The position numbers and the translations under genes were made by a program. Below, one piece after another: positions 1 to 11,299 of a stretch of 64,000 nt of DNA (positions are counted from its first letter, which is position 1; each line of letters begins with the position of its first letter). The notes under the pieces are model-generated. The model was not told the DNA's origin and made no database searches. It saw only the letters and a program-made list of their open reading frames with translations. The stretch comes from Diphasiastrum complanatum. Its lineage: Eukaryota > Streptophyta > Lycopodiopsida > Lycopodiales > Lycopodiaceae. The DNA is taken from assembly GCA_029204225.1 (NCBI GenBank), contig CM055101.1, positions 64,134,671-64,198,670 of the forward strand, in the 5' to 3' direction.

Positions 1-40
1 AATACACCAACAATTCACAACTAGTTATTCACCTTAGTCT

Positions 41-1537
41 TGTTGGAAATTAAGCCCACAGTTGTCTCTTTGGTGAATGACTAATTTCTATTTCAAGATT
101 CTTCCTGCACGTTTATTGATCGTTGATCTAGGGTCAGGTGAAACCAACATTGGTTCTACGTCTGCTCATCTGATACCTGCAGGAATCATAACTTAGACAG
201 CCAAATTATTTGAAGAACGGCTACAACGGGCTTTTGGCTGATCTTCAGCAAAGGATAACCAATCCTATCATATTTCAAGTTCAGATGTTAAGCTCAATAA
301 TTTGAAGATCATTTAAGACTTGGCCATCTTCAAGAACTTCCACAAATTAGCATTTAGAATAACTCTGTAAAAATACACTAAGTGTCGCAACAACCTGTAG
401 AAATACACAAGTGTCGCAACAGTCTGCAGAAATGAACTATGTTTATAGCAATGTCGACTTTTTTGCATTTTTTCGAAATGCGACAGTGTCGGCTTTTTCG
501 CATTTTTCTGAAATGCGACACTTCAGCATAGTTCAACAGTTCAACTATTTTTCAACAATGTCGGCTTTTTCGCATTTCCCCGAAGTTAACCTGTTTTAAA
601 GACATTGTCGCCTTTTTAAGGGCACCTTCGCATTTTTACAAGCACTGTCGGCTTTTTCACAAAATCTTGAAGAGAAAGAAAAATTTCAACAGTCGTATGT
701 TTTCAACGAAGAATGTTCTAGACACTTCCCAGAACTTGCGAAGTGAAAGAAAGCCACTTCACGTAAAATGCAAAGTGAGAGATTTGCAACATTCTCGTTT
801 GCGTCAACATTCCTTGATTCGTTGACCGTATATACCATGTACCGTTGTCACACAAGCCAAATACTTCCAAGTACAACGACTTACCTAATTAGGTGACAAA
901 TATTTACTATAATTAATACATGGATGAATTCTATAAATGGATCATCTAGACACACTCTACGTGATGCTCCATCCATGAGACGAATGATTTTGAGCCTCCC
1001 AGTTACGCTGTCATTTTGGTTATGACTGCTACTTTGTTGTGCTTCAGTGTAATATAACAACAGCATGTTTTTTAGTCTGTGTATAACATAGATGAATGTT
1101 TGTTGTAATTTGAATGCACTTCGTTGTTGTTTGGTCACACTTGTTCACTCACTCTGATCAGAACATGGACGTCTACGACTCCTCAGTTTCTGATCAGACG
1201 ATGGCTATCTTTGACTCTTGAGGAACTTTCGCTGTCATACTCCTCTTTCAATCTATTTCAGAACTAAACTTTTGATTAGATCTATTTTTAGTAATACCAC
1301 ACACAAACCATTTCTAATCTCTTCGGTGGATTGTACTCATTTCTGTATTTTTGTGAGTATGAACTAATTCATAAGATCCTGTTGGACACCATAACACTCA
1401 AGTTGTGATTATACTTAGCATAAACATTCTATTAGAATGTTTTTGCATCATAGCAACCCATTGTAGGGGGAGAGCTATTCCGCAAATATTCCTGCTCTCT
1501 TCTCCGTTCGCATTCTCTATACTCCCTTGCCCCATCA
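41..1537 (+). repeat. LTR of Ty1/copia element 1 (5' LTR)
   Basis: The sequence begins TGTTGGAAAT and ends CCCATCA, and a plant initiator-Met primer binding site starts 3 nt later at 1541. This is the standard order LTR-PBS-gag. A TATATA lies at 829-834. The U3-like part (about 400-660) holds an array of GCGAC/GTCGC palindromes. A shortened inverted copy lies at 7077-7966. No matching 3' LTR is present because the element breaks at about 2597. Boundaries come from the TG/CA ends and PBS position, so they are inferred but firm. Confidence 0.8.
405..660 (+). repeat. GCGAC/GTCGC palindromic array in copia LTR
   Basis: Near-repeats of the forms TGTCGGCTTTTTCGCATTT and AAATGCGACAC recur about every 30-60 nt, so the two strands share the same motif (GCGACA...TGTCGC). 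The array is T-rich and sits upstream of the LTR TATA. The same motif recurs in the inverted LTR (7320-7700) and in the copia LTR starting at 25564 (25740-25930). Confidence 0.6.
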
Positions 1538-1540
1538 AAT

Positions 1541-1552
1541 TGGTATCAGAGC
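1541..1552 (+). other. Primer binding site, tRNA-iMet type
   Basis: TGGTATCAGAGC matches the 3' end complement of plant initiator-Met tRNA, as used by many plant copia and gypsy elements. It follows the LTR end by 3 nt and precedes the gag ATG by about 55 nt. Confidence 0.85.
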
Positions 1553-1605
1553 ATAGCTCAAATAAACTGAGAGATTAAGTTTGTTCTAGTTGTATTACAG
1601 TTAAC

Positions 1606-2597
1606 ATGTCTCATGTTGGTAGCTCTTCGTCTTCATCATCCAACGAAGCTAGAATTATTGACAAGTTCAATGGTTCTAACTTCTACATATGGAAAATAAA
1701 ACTCCAAATGATGTTGATAGATAGAGATCTTTGGGATGTAGTAGAGGGTTCTGACCTGAAACCAAAAGATCATGATCAAACAAAGGCCTACAAGATCAAA
1801 GTCATAAAGCCTTAGCATGTATCACACTCAATCTGGCCGACTCCCAAATATCCCATGTTACCACATGCAAAACCTCTAAGGATACATTAGATTTGTTATC
1901 AAATCTCTATGAGACTCATGATGTAGCCACTAGATTACATCTTAGAAAGAAGTTCTTTACTCTTAGCATGTCTGATTCTACTGCCATCACTTCTCACATC
2001 AACAGCTTCAAATCTTTAATGGATCAGTTATCAGTTGTAGGATGTGCTATTCAAGATGATGATGTCGTTATGACCTTGCTTTATTCTCTTCCAAAGTTGT
2101 ATGAACACTTTCTGGTGATGATCTCCACACAACCTGACCTCACTTCAAAAGGTGATCGGTCATCTAAGTCAAGAAGAAATGTGGAGGAAGACCAGCGGCC
2201 TGTCCATCAAAGACAAGTCCTTGGCCCTATATACCAAGAAGAAAGACTATTCCAAGGGCAAGAATCAAGTGCAGTAGCAATAGCATAAGCCTCATACTCA
2301 AGTTGAGAATAGTGGATCGTGCAAGAAGTTTTTCTGTAGATATTGCAAGAGAGCCAATCATGACATCAAGGAGTGTCATATCTGCATCTACAATGAGGCA
2401 AAGAAGCAACAACAACAGCAGCCAGCCTCCTCCAATGCGACGAAATTCAAGGAGCAAGATACACATCTATTAATGGCTTACAACAGTGGCAACGAAGATT
2501 ACAATAGCTGGTATCTGTACAGCGATGCTACCCAACACATGACCTCTCGCAAGGAATGGTTTACCGACTATGCAGCTTACAACAGAGATCAATTCAT
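1606..2597 (+). pseudogene. Copia element 1 gag-protease fragment
   Basis: This is the capsid-like Gag of a Ty1/copia element, which packages element RNA in the cytoplasm. The start ATG lies about 55 nt after the PBS. The N-terminus carries the usual copia Gag pattern (KFNGSNFYIWKIKLQMML), then a UBN2-type region from 1893 (LYETHDVATRLHLRKKFFTL). A CCHC knuckle with YCKRA spacing lies at about 2340-2385 in another frame, and the protease motif at about 2510. Stops and frameshifts at about 1815 and 2150-2290 break it. The protease reads WYLYSDATQHM where WxLDSGAxxHM is expected, so the catalytic Asp-Ser-Gly is lost. Homology to the copy at 20529-21480 ends abruptly at about 2597. Confidence 0.8.
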
Positions 2598-4151
2598 CAC
2601 TAGTATAATTGAATTCTTCACCTAGACATTTGAGATTTCTAAATCATTGGCCATTAACTTGAGTAGTTAATTACTCCAGAGTGAAGTTAATTGGTAAAAC
2701 GATCAGTGTGATGTGGATTCACCAGAAACTGATGGTTTTGATTTATATTGCTTGTAAGATGCATGCTTAGTGAATCATTTGGGTTCATCAGTTAAAATTA
2801 TGTGCATTGGATATACAATATTCTAGGGATAGAGTATTCCTTAGTTAAGGAATAGACTAAGCTCATTAGTGATTGTATCCCAGAGCGCTCAATTGGATAA
2901 CAAATCATAATGAATCCAAGAATAACAACTAAATTGATTTTCAGCAGGACTTTGGGTATCTAGATGTGATTCTGGATGGTAATCTAAAGTTTTTTTTGTA
3001 GTTGAAGATGATTGTCATTTTGGTATGCATTCAGTCTTTAATTACTAGTTGTTTATAGAACTTGAATTTTGCACTTTAGTTAAAGAATCATGTTTTGGAA
3101 GTATTCCTAAATCCAGTATTTTCTGAATGGAAAGATTTTGGAATGATTCTTACTTTTCCTGAGTTATGTTGGACATATACTCCAATATCCTATAAATGAT
3201 TATGGGTTTTGGATTCCAGAAAATTATGATTGACGAATCATACGAATCTAAATATTTATGATTGACGGATCATAAATAGATACTTAATTATTGTCAGAGG
3301 ATTATTCGGAATTGTGATGATTCTTAGGCGTGTCGATTAAATCTTAGTCTATTATTTGAGTAAGAATTCAAATCAGTGTTTTGAATATCTCTACTCCAGT
3401 ATTTCAATTGAGAACCTATGGATCTCACAGAGATTCTCACAAGAAAGTTATTTTACTTGTAGAGAATTTAATTTATCTAGTGGATGCTATTCTGCTACAA
3501 TATATGGTCTATAGATGCTTGAGTACAATTTTTTCTTTTGATTGGATCTCCAGTTATCATAGGAGACGGACAAGTCTATTAAGATGAATGAATGTTGTTT
3601 TCTGGCATTTGGTGTTAGAAATAAGAGCATTTAACATAAAATAGTATCTGGGATACTCGGAGTTGAGTTTTAATCATTCTATATCTTAATGATTCTCCTA
3701 GAGATTCTAGTTGAATGAATTATCATATCTTAGAATTGGATTCTAAGGGTAGTTGTACTTGGAAGTTTTTTTATAAATTGTCTGCCAGAGTTTGTGGATA
3801 ATTTCAGACTATAATTATTATTCCTTTTCTTTAACTTTAATCTCCTAAGTTAGGGAATATTTCACTCAGTGGTTCATGTAAGTGTTTTACATGAAGGTAA
3901 TGTTACTAACTTGTGTTGAGTGTAACCTAGTTGAAAAATTTATTGCTCAGTGTACTTTTCAAACTTGAGTCGTACTCCAGAACAGAGACTAACGATTGGA
4001 AATAGGTTTATCTCTGAGTTCTTGTTTGATATGGAAGTTAGACTAAGAATAATGATTTCCTCGATTAATATTGAAAGTTAAAGGAACTGTTCCTATAATT
4101 ATTTCCTGTCTTGAGGAGCTTTTAAGGATAGAAGCAGTTTAAGGAGGGAAG
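2598..4151. other. AT-rich stretch, no gene recognised
   Basis: No reading frame with recognisable domains on either strand. The right end (TTTAAGGAGGGAAGAA, 4138-4151) looks like a polypurine tract leading into the LTR at 4152. The stretch may therefore be the decayed 3' internal part of a plus-strand LTR element. Confidence 0.4.
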
Positions 4152-4632
4152 AATGTTATGGCCATATTCGGTTAAGGACCTGGAATAGTCTTAATATGGT
4201 AGACCGACCCTCCAGTATTCGAGATTATTGGGCACGCCATGATTTAATTCCATGTGAAGGCAGTTTGTGACTAATTACCTTGAGAAGACCCAAACACTCT
4301 AATTGAGACATATGGAGTATTGCAAGTCTGTGTGACAAATATAGGCAGGAGGACTGCATGAAGAGATAAGAACTATTTATAGTTGACCTACATGGGGGTT
4401 GCATGGTTTCATGCACAAGACTCTACTCTCTATATAATGAGGTAGGGATTCTCCCGTCAACATATTGGGTTTAGGTTATTAGTTTCTCTCTTCTCTTCTT
4501 GCTTCACATGGCATGGCTTGGGGGCTAGATCCAGGTTTGATCTAGGATTGGTTGGGCGGTTTGGTTCCATAGTCTCTTCTATTGTGTTCTCCTATCCTCA
4601 TCTTAGGGGCAATCCTTTTGGGGCATTATACA
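4152..4632 (+). repeat. LTR, solo or 3' (unrelated to neighbours)
   Basis: TGTTATGGCC follows a polypurine run, and the far end is GGGGCATTATACA, an imperfect inverted match to the start. A TATATAATG lies at about 4431. Length is about 481 bp. No partner LTR was seen in the window. The gag-like fragment A begins immediately after it. Confidence 0.55.
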
Positions 4633-4639
4633 AATCACC

Positions 4640-6336
4640 AAAGCAGTTTGACATCACAGTGCTTGAGGGCTATGAAGAAGCAGACCTTTTTTAAGAAGAA
4701 GAGTTACAGACACCTGGTCCACGCCAACCAGAGACAGTACCACTAGGTCCTTCTGCTGCTACCACCTCCACGACAGTAGATTCTGGTGATGCTCTTGGCT
4801 TGGTCTCAAGCCTTGCACAAGTGACCCAGTCTATGCTGGATAAGAAAAAAAAAATGGAACAACACATCTCAGATATGGGATCGGAAAATGCTCTCATCAG
4901 CTAGAAAGTTGTTCAGTTGGACAAAGAGTTGAAGATCACCAAGCAGCATGAAGCTAAATCTGAAGCTGAGGAGAAGACGGCACAACAATTGGTTGATTGC
5001 CTAGAAGAGTCTGTCAGCTCACTACGGAATGCGCTCACAACCGCCCAAGATCAAGTGGACAAGGTCGTGCAAGATGCAAAGCAACAAGTGCAGCTACTCC
5101 AGGGTCAACTGCAGATGGTTGAACGAGATCACACACGTCTCCAAGGTGAATTGGATGTGACCACCCTTGAGCATGATGCGTATCTACAGACGCAAATACC
5201 TGATCATCCGGTAACTCCGACGGAGATTGCGTATTTGTTTAAAAAGGTTGAAACCTACAAAGTGGGCTTCAAGGATTCCAAGGCCGCTTTGACAGATTCA
5301 AAGGTACAGCTTCAACTGAGTTGGCAAAGGTTAAAGCAACCATCAACGCATATGAAAAGGCTGCCACTCAGGTGTTGGAAGTTAGGCCTCAAATTTCAAT
5401 TCCGGTCATGCCGCAATTCTCCCCTCCGCACCAAGTTGATGCACCTATGGATACAAAGTTGGATTCGGGCATGGACCAAGGTGGAGCCTCTGAAGTTGAA
5501 GAACAACAGCCAGTTCCACAGGTAGTGCAATCGGGTCCATCTTCATCAAGGACCATACCATTGTTCAGAAGACCAATCAGCATTAAGGACTAGATCTAGA
5601 GCTTTTTAGTGCAACATCCTCATGAGTTCTCGCGTGGTGGTTGGGTCCTTAAGTTTAAGACCTCTGAAATAGAGGCCGGAAAGGAATTGGATAAAATACC
5701 CGCATTGGGAGAGCAGCCAGCTTGGAGAGTTACACTTTTTGAGAAAACTCCAGAATCTATCAGGAGTTATGGGCCAGCCCTTGCCAATTGCACGTAGATC
5801 CATATTACATACCGATGTCACGCAGGAATAAGTGGAAGGATTTGAGATTGGCCATGGAGAAAATTACTATCCATATGCCAAACTGGCCAATCATCCACCA
5901 ACTTTTCAGTTGAAAAATTTCAGTGGATTTTCACCGGGCACTACAAGCGTACCACTATATACACTCTCCCGATCCGACAGTGAGGCAATTGGTGCTTTTT
6001 GCAGAAGACTTGACTCTGTTGGCCTCCGTGGCAACGAGATGGTATGATTGTCTTTCTCCTTTGGCATTCAATCCAAATAAGCCAATGGCCTTAGAGAGCA
6101 TCAAGGATCAGTTGCCGGTAGCTCGACTGTATTTCTATGCCGCAATGATGGGAGGCTCTTGGAAATCTCGATTCACATCTTGGACAACTTCAAAGTGGAT
6201 TGTCGGAGCCCACCGTTGTTTTCTGTCGCACAATTTAATTTTCAACACTGCTCGACTCGATTTCATGGAGAAGGTGCAATATCATTTAATAAAGATTCGA
6301 CGAGAAGCGAATAAAAGTCCACAGTAACTACATCTC
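4640..6336 (+). pseudogene. Element A: coiled-coil gag-like / extra ORF, decayed
   Basis: I do not recognise this family. The N-terminal third (about 4830-5320) is a long coiled coil rich in Gln, Lys and Glu (LDKELKITKQHEAKSEAEEK). A Pro/Gln linker follows, then a conserved C-terminal domain from about 5560 with the block HEFSRGGW, a QPAW block, and the signature PVARLYFYAAMMGG at about 6113-6155. At least three frame changes (about 5310, 5600, 5900) and several stops break it. Copies B and C share the same order of blocks at low identity, so a real protein family is implied. The ORF ends just before a G-rich tract and an LTR-like start at 6375. It could be Gag of a gag-only retroelement, or an extra ORF between pol and the 3' LTR. 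The 5' end is cut at the LTR ending at 4632. Confidence 0.6.
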
Positions 6337-6374
6337 GCAGGTGTCGTGGGATTGCCACCAGTTTTGGTGGGGGA

Positions 6375-6850
6375 TGTTGGAGAGTTTGCAGACCCCAACG
6401 CAATCCTAACCCTAGTTAATAAGTGAGAGGGATCTGGCACCCTGCGTGTGTAAGTCCAACCCGATGATCACATAGTTATTTGATAATTAGAAAGTCAATA
6501 AAAGGACTTTAGGCCTTTTTGCGAGACTTTTAATGTCGCAGGGCCTAGATGTCAAGTTAGTGAATAAAGTTGGGTTTCCCTCCAATTTGGATGGTTCTCA
6601 CTCTTTTTTAATTTGAATAATTAGGGAGGTAGAAATGGACCAATAGGATTCAGAGGCCAGGGTCCTCCTCTCTACTATAAAAAGGGACCAACTCGAGTTC
6701 CTACACATGTACATATCTTCATTTCAATAAAGCAGATTGGTTCTATTGTGAAATGGATTTATGAACGTCCTTGCTCTCTATCACTTTTCCTCCATCTCTT
6801 ATGTTTTTATTGTGTTTGCTAATTGTTGGATCTGATTGTTGTTGGAATAG
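6375..6850 (+). repeat. 3' LTR-like sequence of element A
   Basis: It follows the G-rich tract GGTGGGGGA and opens TGTTGGAGAG, with GTTGG and CCAAC forming a short hairpin near the start. A TATA box (CTATAAAAAGGG) lies at about 6674 and an AATAAA at about 6726. The right end is not certain. The last 250 bases before 7077 contain only a GA-rich run (6867-6900) and no recognisable gene. Confidence 0.5.
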
Positions 6851-7076
6851 CATGTTTTTATACTTTTTATGAGAGAGAAAGGGAGAGAGAGAAAGAGTAA
6901 GCTATCTTCATTGTGGATCTAGTGTTAATGGATGTAGTGTTAATGCTTAGGGTTAATGGATGTTAGAGTTAGATTTGGATCTTCCATTCATGCTGAAATA
7001 TGCTCATGGGCACGAATCTATGCGTGACAACTAACTTCATCTCCTTGATGCTAGATTGATATCGATTCGATTTTCT

Positions 7077-7966
7077 GAAAGTTCCTCAGGCGTCAAAAAT
7101 AGCCATCGTCTGATCAGAAACTGAGGAGTCGTAGACGTCCGTGTTCTGATTAGAGTGAGTGAACAAGTGTGATCAAACAACAATGAAGTGCACTCAAATT
7201 ACAACAAGCATTCATCTACGTTATACATAGATATAAAAATTTGTTGCTGCTATATTATACTGAAGTACAACAAAATAGCAGTTACAACCAGAATGACTCT
7301 TCAAGATTTTGCGAAAAAGCCGACAATGCCTGTAAAAATACGAAGGTGTCCTTAAAAAGGCGTCAGTGTCTTTAAAACAGTTTCACTTTTTCAAAATAGT
7401 TGAAAGGAAAAAGTTGAAGCCAAGTGTCGCATTTTTTGGAAAAGTGCGAAAAAATCGACACTGTCGCATTTTGGGGAAATGCGAAAAAGCTGACACTGTC
7501 GAAATATAGTTGAACTATTGAACTATGCTAAAGTGTCACATTTCGGGAAAATGCAAAAAAGCCGACATTGTCGCATTTCGAAAAAATGCGAAAAAGTTGA
7601 CACTGTTAAAAATATAGTTCATTTCTGCATACTATTGCGACACTTAGTGTATTTTTACAGACTGTTGCGACACTTGGTGTATTTTTGCAAACTGTTGCGA
7701 CACTTAATGTATTTTTGCAGTGTTGTTCTAAATGCTAATTCGTGGAAGTTCTTGAAGATGGCCAAGTCTTCAATGATCTTCAAATTATTGCGCTTAACAT
7801 CTGAACTTGAAATATGATAGGATTGGTTACCCTTTGCTGGAGATTAGCCGGAAGCCTGTTGTAGACGTTTTTCAAATAATTTGTTGTCTAAGTTATGATT
7901 CCTGCAGGTATCAGATGAGCAGACATAGAACCAATGTTGGTTTCACCTAACCCTAGATCACTGTAC
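7077..7966 (-). repeat. Inverted, internally deleted copy of copia LTR 1
   Basis: Read on the minus strand, it matches about 131-1230 of the LTR at 41-1537, including the GCGAC palindrome array. About 340 bp are absent relative to that LTR (equivalent of about 672-1010). Both ends are truncated; element B abuts the right end. It is in the opposite orientation to the first copy. Confidence 0.75.
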
Positions 7967-9590
7967 AGGTCGTCGGGGCCACTACCACACAAGCCCCTGC
8001 AAGCGCCAATGTACCGGCTGCTCCAACGGACTTAACGACGACCTACCAGGCCTCGGGAAGATTCATGAAGGATGCAGTAGCAGCCAGGGCATCATTGGAC
8101 AATTGGGTACTCCATTTGGCAACGAACAACACCCAACTACGAGCAGAAATCATGAAGCTACAACAAGAGCTCATGATATCCAAAGCCTCTTCAAAGCGCT
8201 AACAAATGCCTCCACCAAGGTGCGAGAGCTTCAATTTGAAGCATCCCAATGGCTTGCCCCCTCTAGGCGCAACTCTAGATATATGAAGCTAAAAATACAT
8301 GCCTGGGGGTGGAGGTGCAAGCCCTGCAAAGTGAAAAACTCATCTGGTTAGCTCAACCTGCACTTGACTCAAGGCCACTCTCTCAGGCAGAGATGAATCT
8401 TTTCAAGCATCAGGTGTAGATCTATAGTCAAACCTGAATAGCTACCAGACGAACAAATACCCAGCCAGCGCAACTCAGGAACTCGCCCAGGCCAAACAAG
8501 CCCTCAAGGCTTGTCAACAATTCATGGAGAAGAAGACTCAACGAACTCCGGTGGTGATTCCAACGCCACCTCTTTTTGATGCTGCACAAGCAAGTATGAG
8601 CTAGGGCCAAGGCCAGCAGGCACCAGGGGCAATAAGTCAGGATCAGGAGTTAGGCGGCCAAGACCAAGGACCTCCTGATACTGGAGTTGAGACGCAGGAC
8701 CAAGGCCAAGACACGAGTCCCAGCCATAGCCACGAGGAAGGACAAGCCTCCTCATCAAGAGGCTCACACACTATATCTGCCAGCCGGGCTTTCCAACGCC
8801 CCAAGTCCGTGGAGGAGAAAATCAATGAATTCCTATCCAAATATCTCCATGAGTCCTCAAGAGGCGGCTGGCAGATATCATTTTCAGCACAAACCATAAA
8901 AGGCAATGAGCTACAAGCACTACCCACCCTCTAATCACAACCTGAGTGGTGCCAGTAGCTATTTGAATGGGACCCTGCGGCCATCAGGGCCTATGTGACC
9001 AGTCCACAACAACTAAGGGTGAACCTGCATTTTCTGCCATGCACACGACGATCCAAATGGGCAGGATGCGACACTTCTTTGGACAAGATTACCATCCAAA
9101 ACTGTAATTGGCTAAAAATCCCTTCAGAGCACGGTTGGGATACGGATGTAGATGCTCGAAGGGCTCTCACCCAATTTTCTAATAAGTATCTCAACTGTCC
9201 TAACCCAACAATCCACACGACAGCCACTTACATCCGAGACTTAGAGTATCTAATGGGAATCGAAATGAAGTGAGATAATTTTCTCCCACCAATATTCTTT
9301 GATCCAAATAAGGCGTTAGCCTCAGAGAAAGTGGAAGATCAGCTTCCATAGCTCGAGTTTACTACTGAGCTGCATTTCTTAGCAATCCTTGGACGCGTAG
9401 ATTCCAAGCGTGGGTCGACCAAAGCTAGCTAATAGGACTCCACAAGTCCCTCCACACGCCCAAGGACTTGAAGAAAATAGACCGAATAAGCTTTATGGAA
9501 GATGTCATTGGCTACCTGATCCACCAGAGGCCATCCAAGAAGACTTTGTACTAAACCGGCAGAGTGCCGAGGGATCGGCACTACTTCAGG
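7967..9590 (+). pseudogene. Element B: coiled-coil gag-like / extra ORF, decayed
   Basis: This is the second copy of the A/B/C family. The N-terminal region (7990-8200) is Ala/Thr-rich, then helical (LRAEIMKLQQELMISK). A Gln/Pro/Ser-rich linker (8450-8780) follows, then the conserved domain: FQRPKSVEEKINEFLSKYLH at about 8790, SRGGW, a QPEW block at about 8940, a Trp/Asn/Leu-rich segment, FSNKYLNCPNPTIH at about 9175, and FDPNKALASEKVEDQLP at about 9300. The ARVYY...AAF signature at about 9350 is cut by a stop. Several in-frame stops and one or two frameshifts are present. The ORF ends at about 9552, some 50 nt before the LTR-like sequence at 9601. There is no RT, integrase or protease nearby on this strand. 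Family identity is unknown; relation to A and C is inferred from the shared block order. Confidence 0.6.
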
Positions 9591-9600
9591 CCGTGGGTCC

Positions 9601-10069
9601 TGTTGGGGGTATTCCCAACATATTGTAAATAATTAATATCGGCTAATAAAGTATGTTGCGAGGACATGGCTTCCTGCGCGTATAAGCCCATGATCCAATG
9701 AGCACGCAAGGCGATTGTAAATAGAAATAATGGACTTGGGCCCCTTGTAATTAAAATAAAACTTGAAGCCCAAAGTCATTTTAAACTTAGAAGTCTATTA
9801 ATTTAGAGTTGGGTCCAAATGGAGACTCACATGAATCATGTGAAATCCAATGTACTTTTTTAAGACCTTTGGATCAAGTTGGGTCCAAGATGAATGGATA
9901 GGATTAGTGTACATATTAGCCAATAGTATTTTGGGGCAAGGGCCTTCCCCATTTATAAAAAGGCACCTCATTGTTCACAGATTCCAGCTGAATTTGTGAA
10001 CACGATTCTTTTTCGTTCTTTTTCTTTGTTATTTCCGTTGGTTACAGTTTTTTACGATTTTAATCTCCT
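9601..10069 (+). repeat. 3' LTR-like sequence of element B
   Basis: It opens with a perfect hairpin, TGTTGGG (GGTATT) CCCAACA, at 9601-9620. A TATA (ATTTATAAAAAGG) lies at about 9950. The right end meets the inverted LTR of element C at 10070, so it may be truncated. Confidence 0.5.
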
Positions 10070-11112
10070 TGTTAGAACAGTTTCCAGGCAGAAGTATTTC
10101 TCATATTATAATGTGTTTTCCCAGCCTGTCAATGGGGAGAAATGGTTACGTTACTCAGCTACGTGCATTTACAAGCCATGCAACCATTCCTAACTCAGTA
10201 TAGATCAACGTTCTGAATCAGGAAGCAAATCTACAATCTGTCTAGGAAATCAGGGAATAATGCAATGACAAGATTAAGCTACTTAGCAAGAAACAAGAAA
10301 ACTAGCTTCTTAACAGCATTCTAGCAGCCCAAGGATCAAGAAATACCCATTTCTTGATGCTTGGAATACCCAAGAACAATCAAGGACAAGATTGTTAGAG
10401 AGTATGCAAATCAGATCCACAATCTCAGCCTCTATAGTTTACCTGCATGCTGAAACTACAAAATCAAAAAACAAGAAAATTAATCCACATCTACATTCCA
10501 CAAGCAAGAGAGTAAGCAAGAAATCTAATTAATCCACAAACACAAAGGAAATCCGAACATGCTCATAGAAATTTCACTCAAGAATATTGCCATGAACAAG
10601 GAGCTTCACAATCATCAAGAACTCGTGGAAGATCTTCTAAATTTCACTCAAGAGAAATTGACAATACAATCAAAAGCTCCCCCACAAGAGAGGGGGGCCC
10701 TTAAATAAGCAAGAAGGCTGCCCATGTGGAGCCCAAGTGGCAATTCCACTAATTCGAAAATTACAAGTGGAAAAAGCCTTCCACTAGAGGTCACCATCAA
10801 AAGGTGGCTCACTCTAAATTATTTAAGGGGTCTACATTATTTACAATGCCTAGGAAATATCACTAGCTCCTACATGGTTGTTCCTTCTCTGAAATACACC
10901 ATGTAGGCTCACATAGATAATAATTGTCATCCTAGCTAGTAATTATCGGCTCTCATGCTCGGCTCTCAGCTTCTTCTGCTCTCCTCCTTCTGAGACCTCC
11001 TCGGTCATGGGTGAGAGATACTCTATGTCTTCGGCTTGGCTCGACATTTGGGGATTCTCTAGAATTTGCTTACATTATCCACCCCTGATCTGTTGCAGGA
11101 CCCACTGCAACA
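10070..11112 (-). repeat. 3' LTR-like sequence of element C
   Basis: On the minus strand it opens with the perfect hairpin TGTTGCAG (TGGGTC) CTGCAACA and ends CTGTTCTAACA. A TATTTAAG promoter-like motif (plus-strand TTAAATAAG) lies at about 10701. Length is about 1,043 bp. It directly follows, on the minus strand, the gag-like ORF of element C. No partner copy was seen upstream of that ORF. Confidence 0.5.
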
Positions 11113-11299
11113 CAGGTGATGTCATTCGGCACTTGAAAAAGCATGGATCTTCATTCGCTTCCATAAAACTAGGTGCTTATTATCTGCAAAATTGTTTCTC
11201 AAAAATGAAGATCTCTCAATGGCTGCTACATTCTAGCCCTCTTGAGAACCTCTTGCGAGTCCTGCTCGTCTCGTCATCTTGCCGTTTGTTTTCGCTCGC

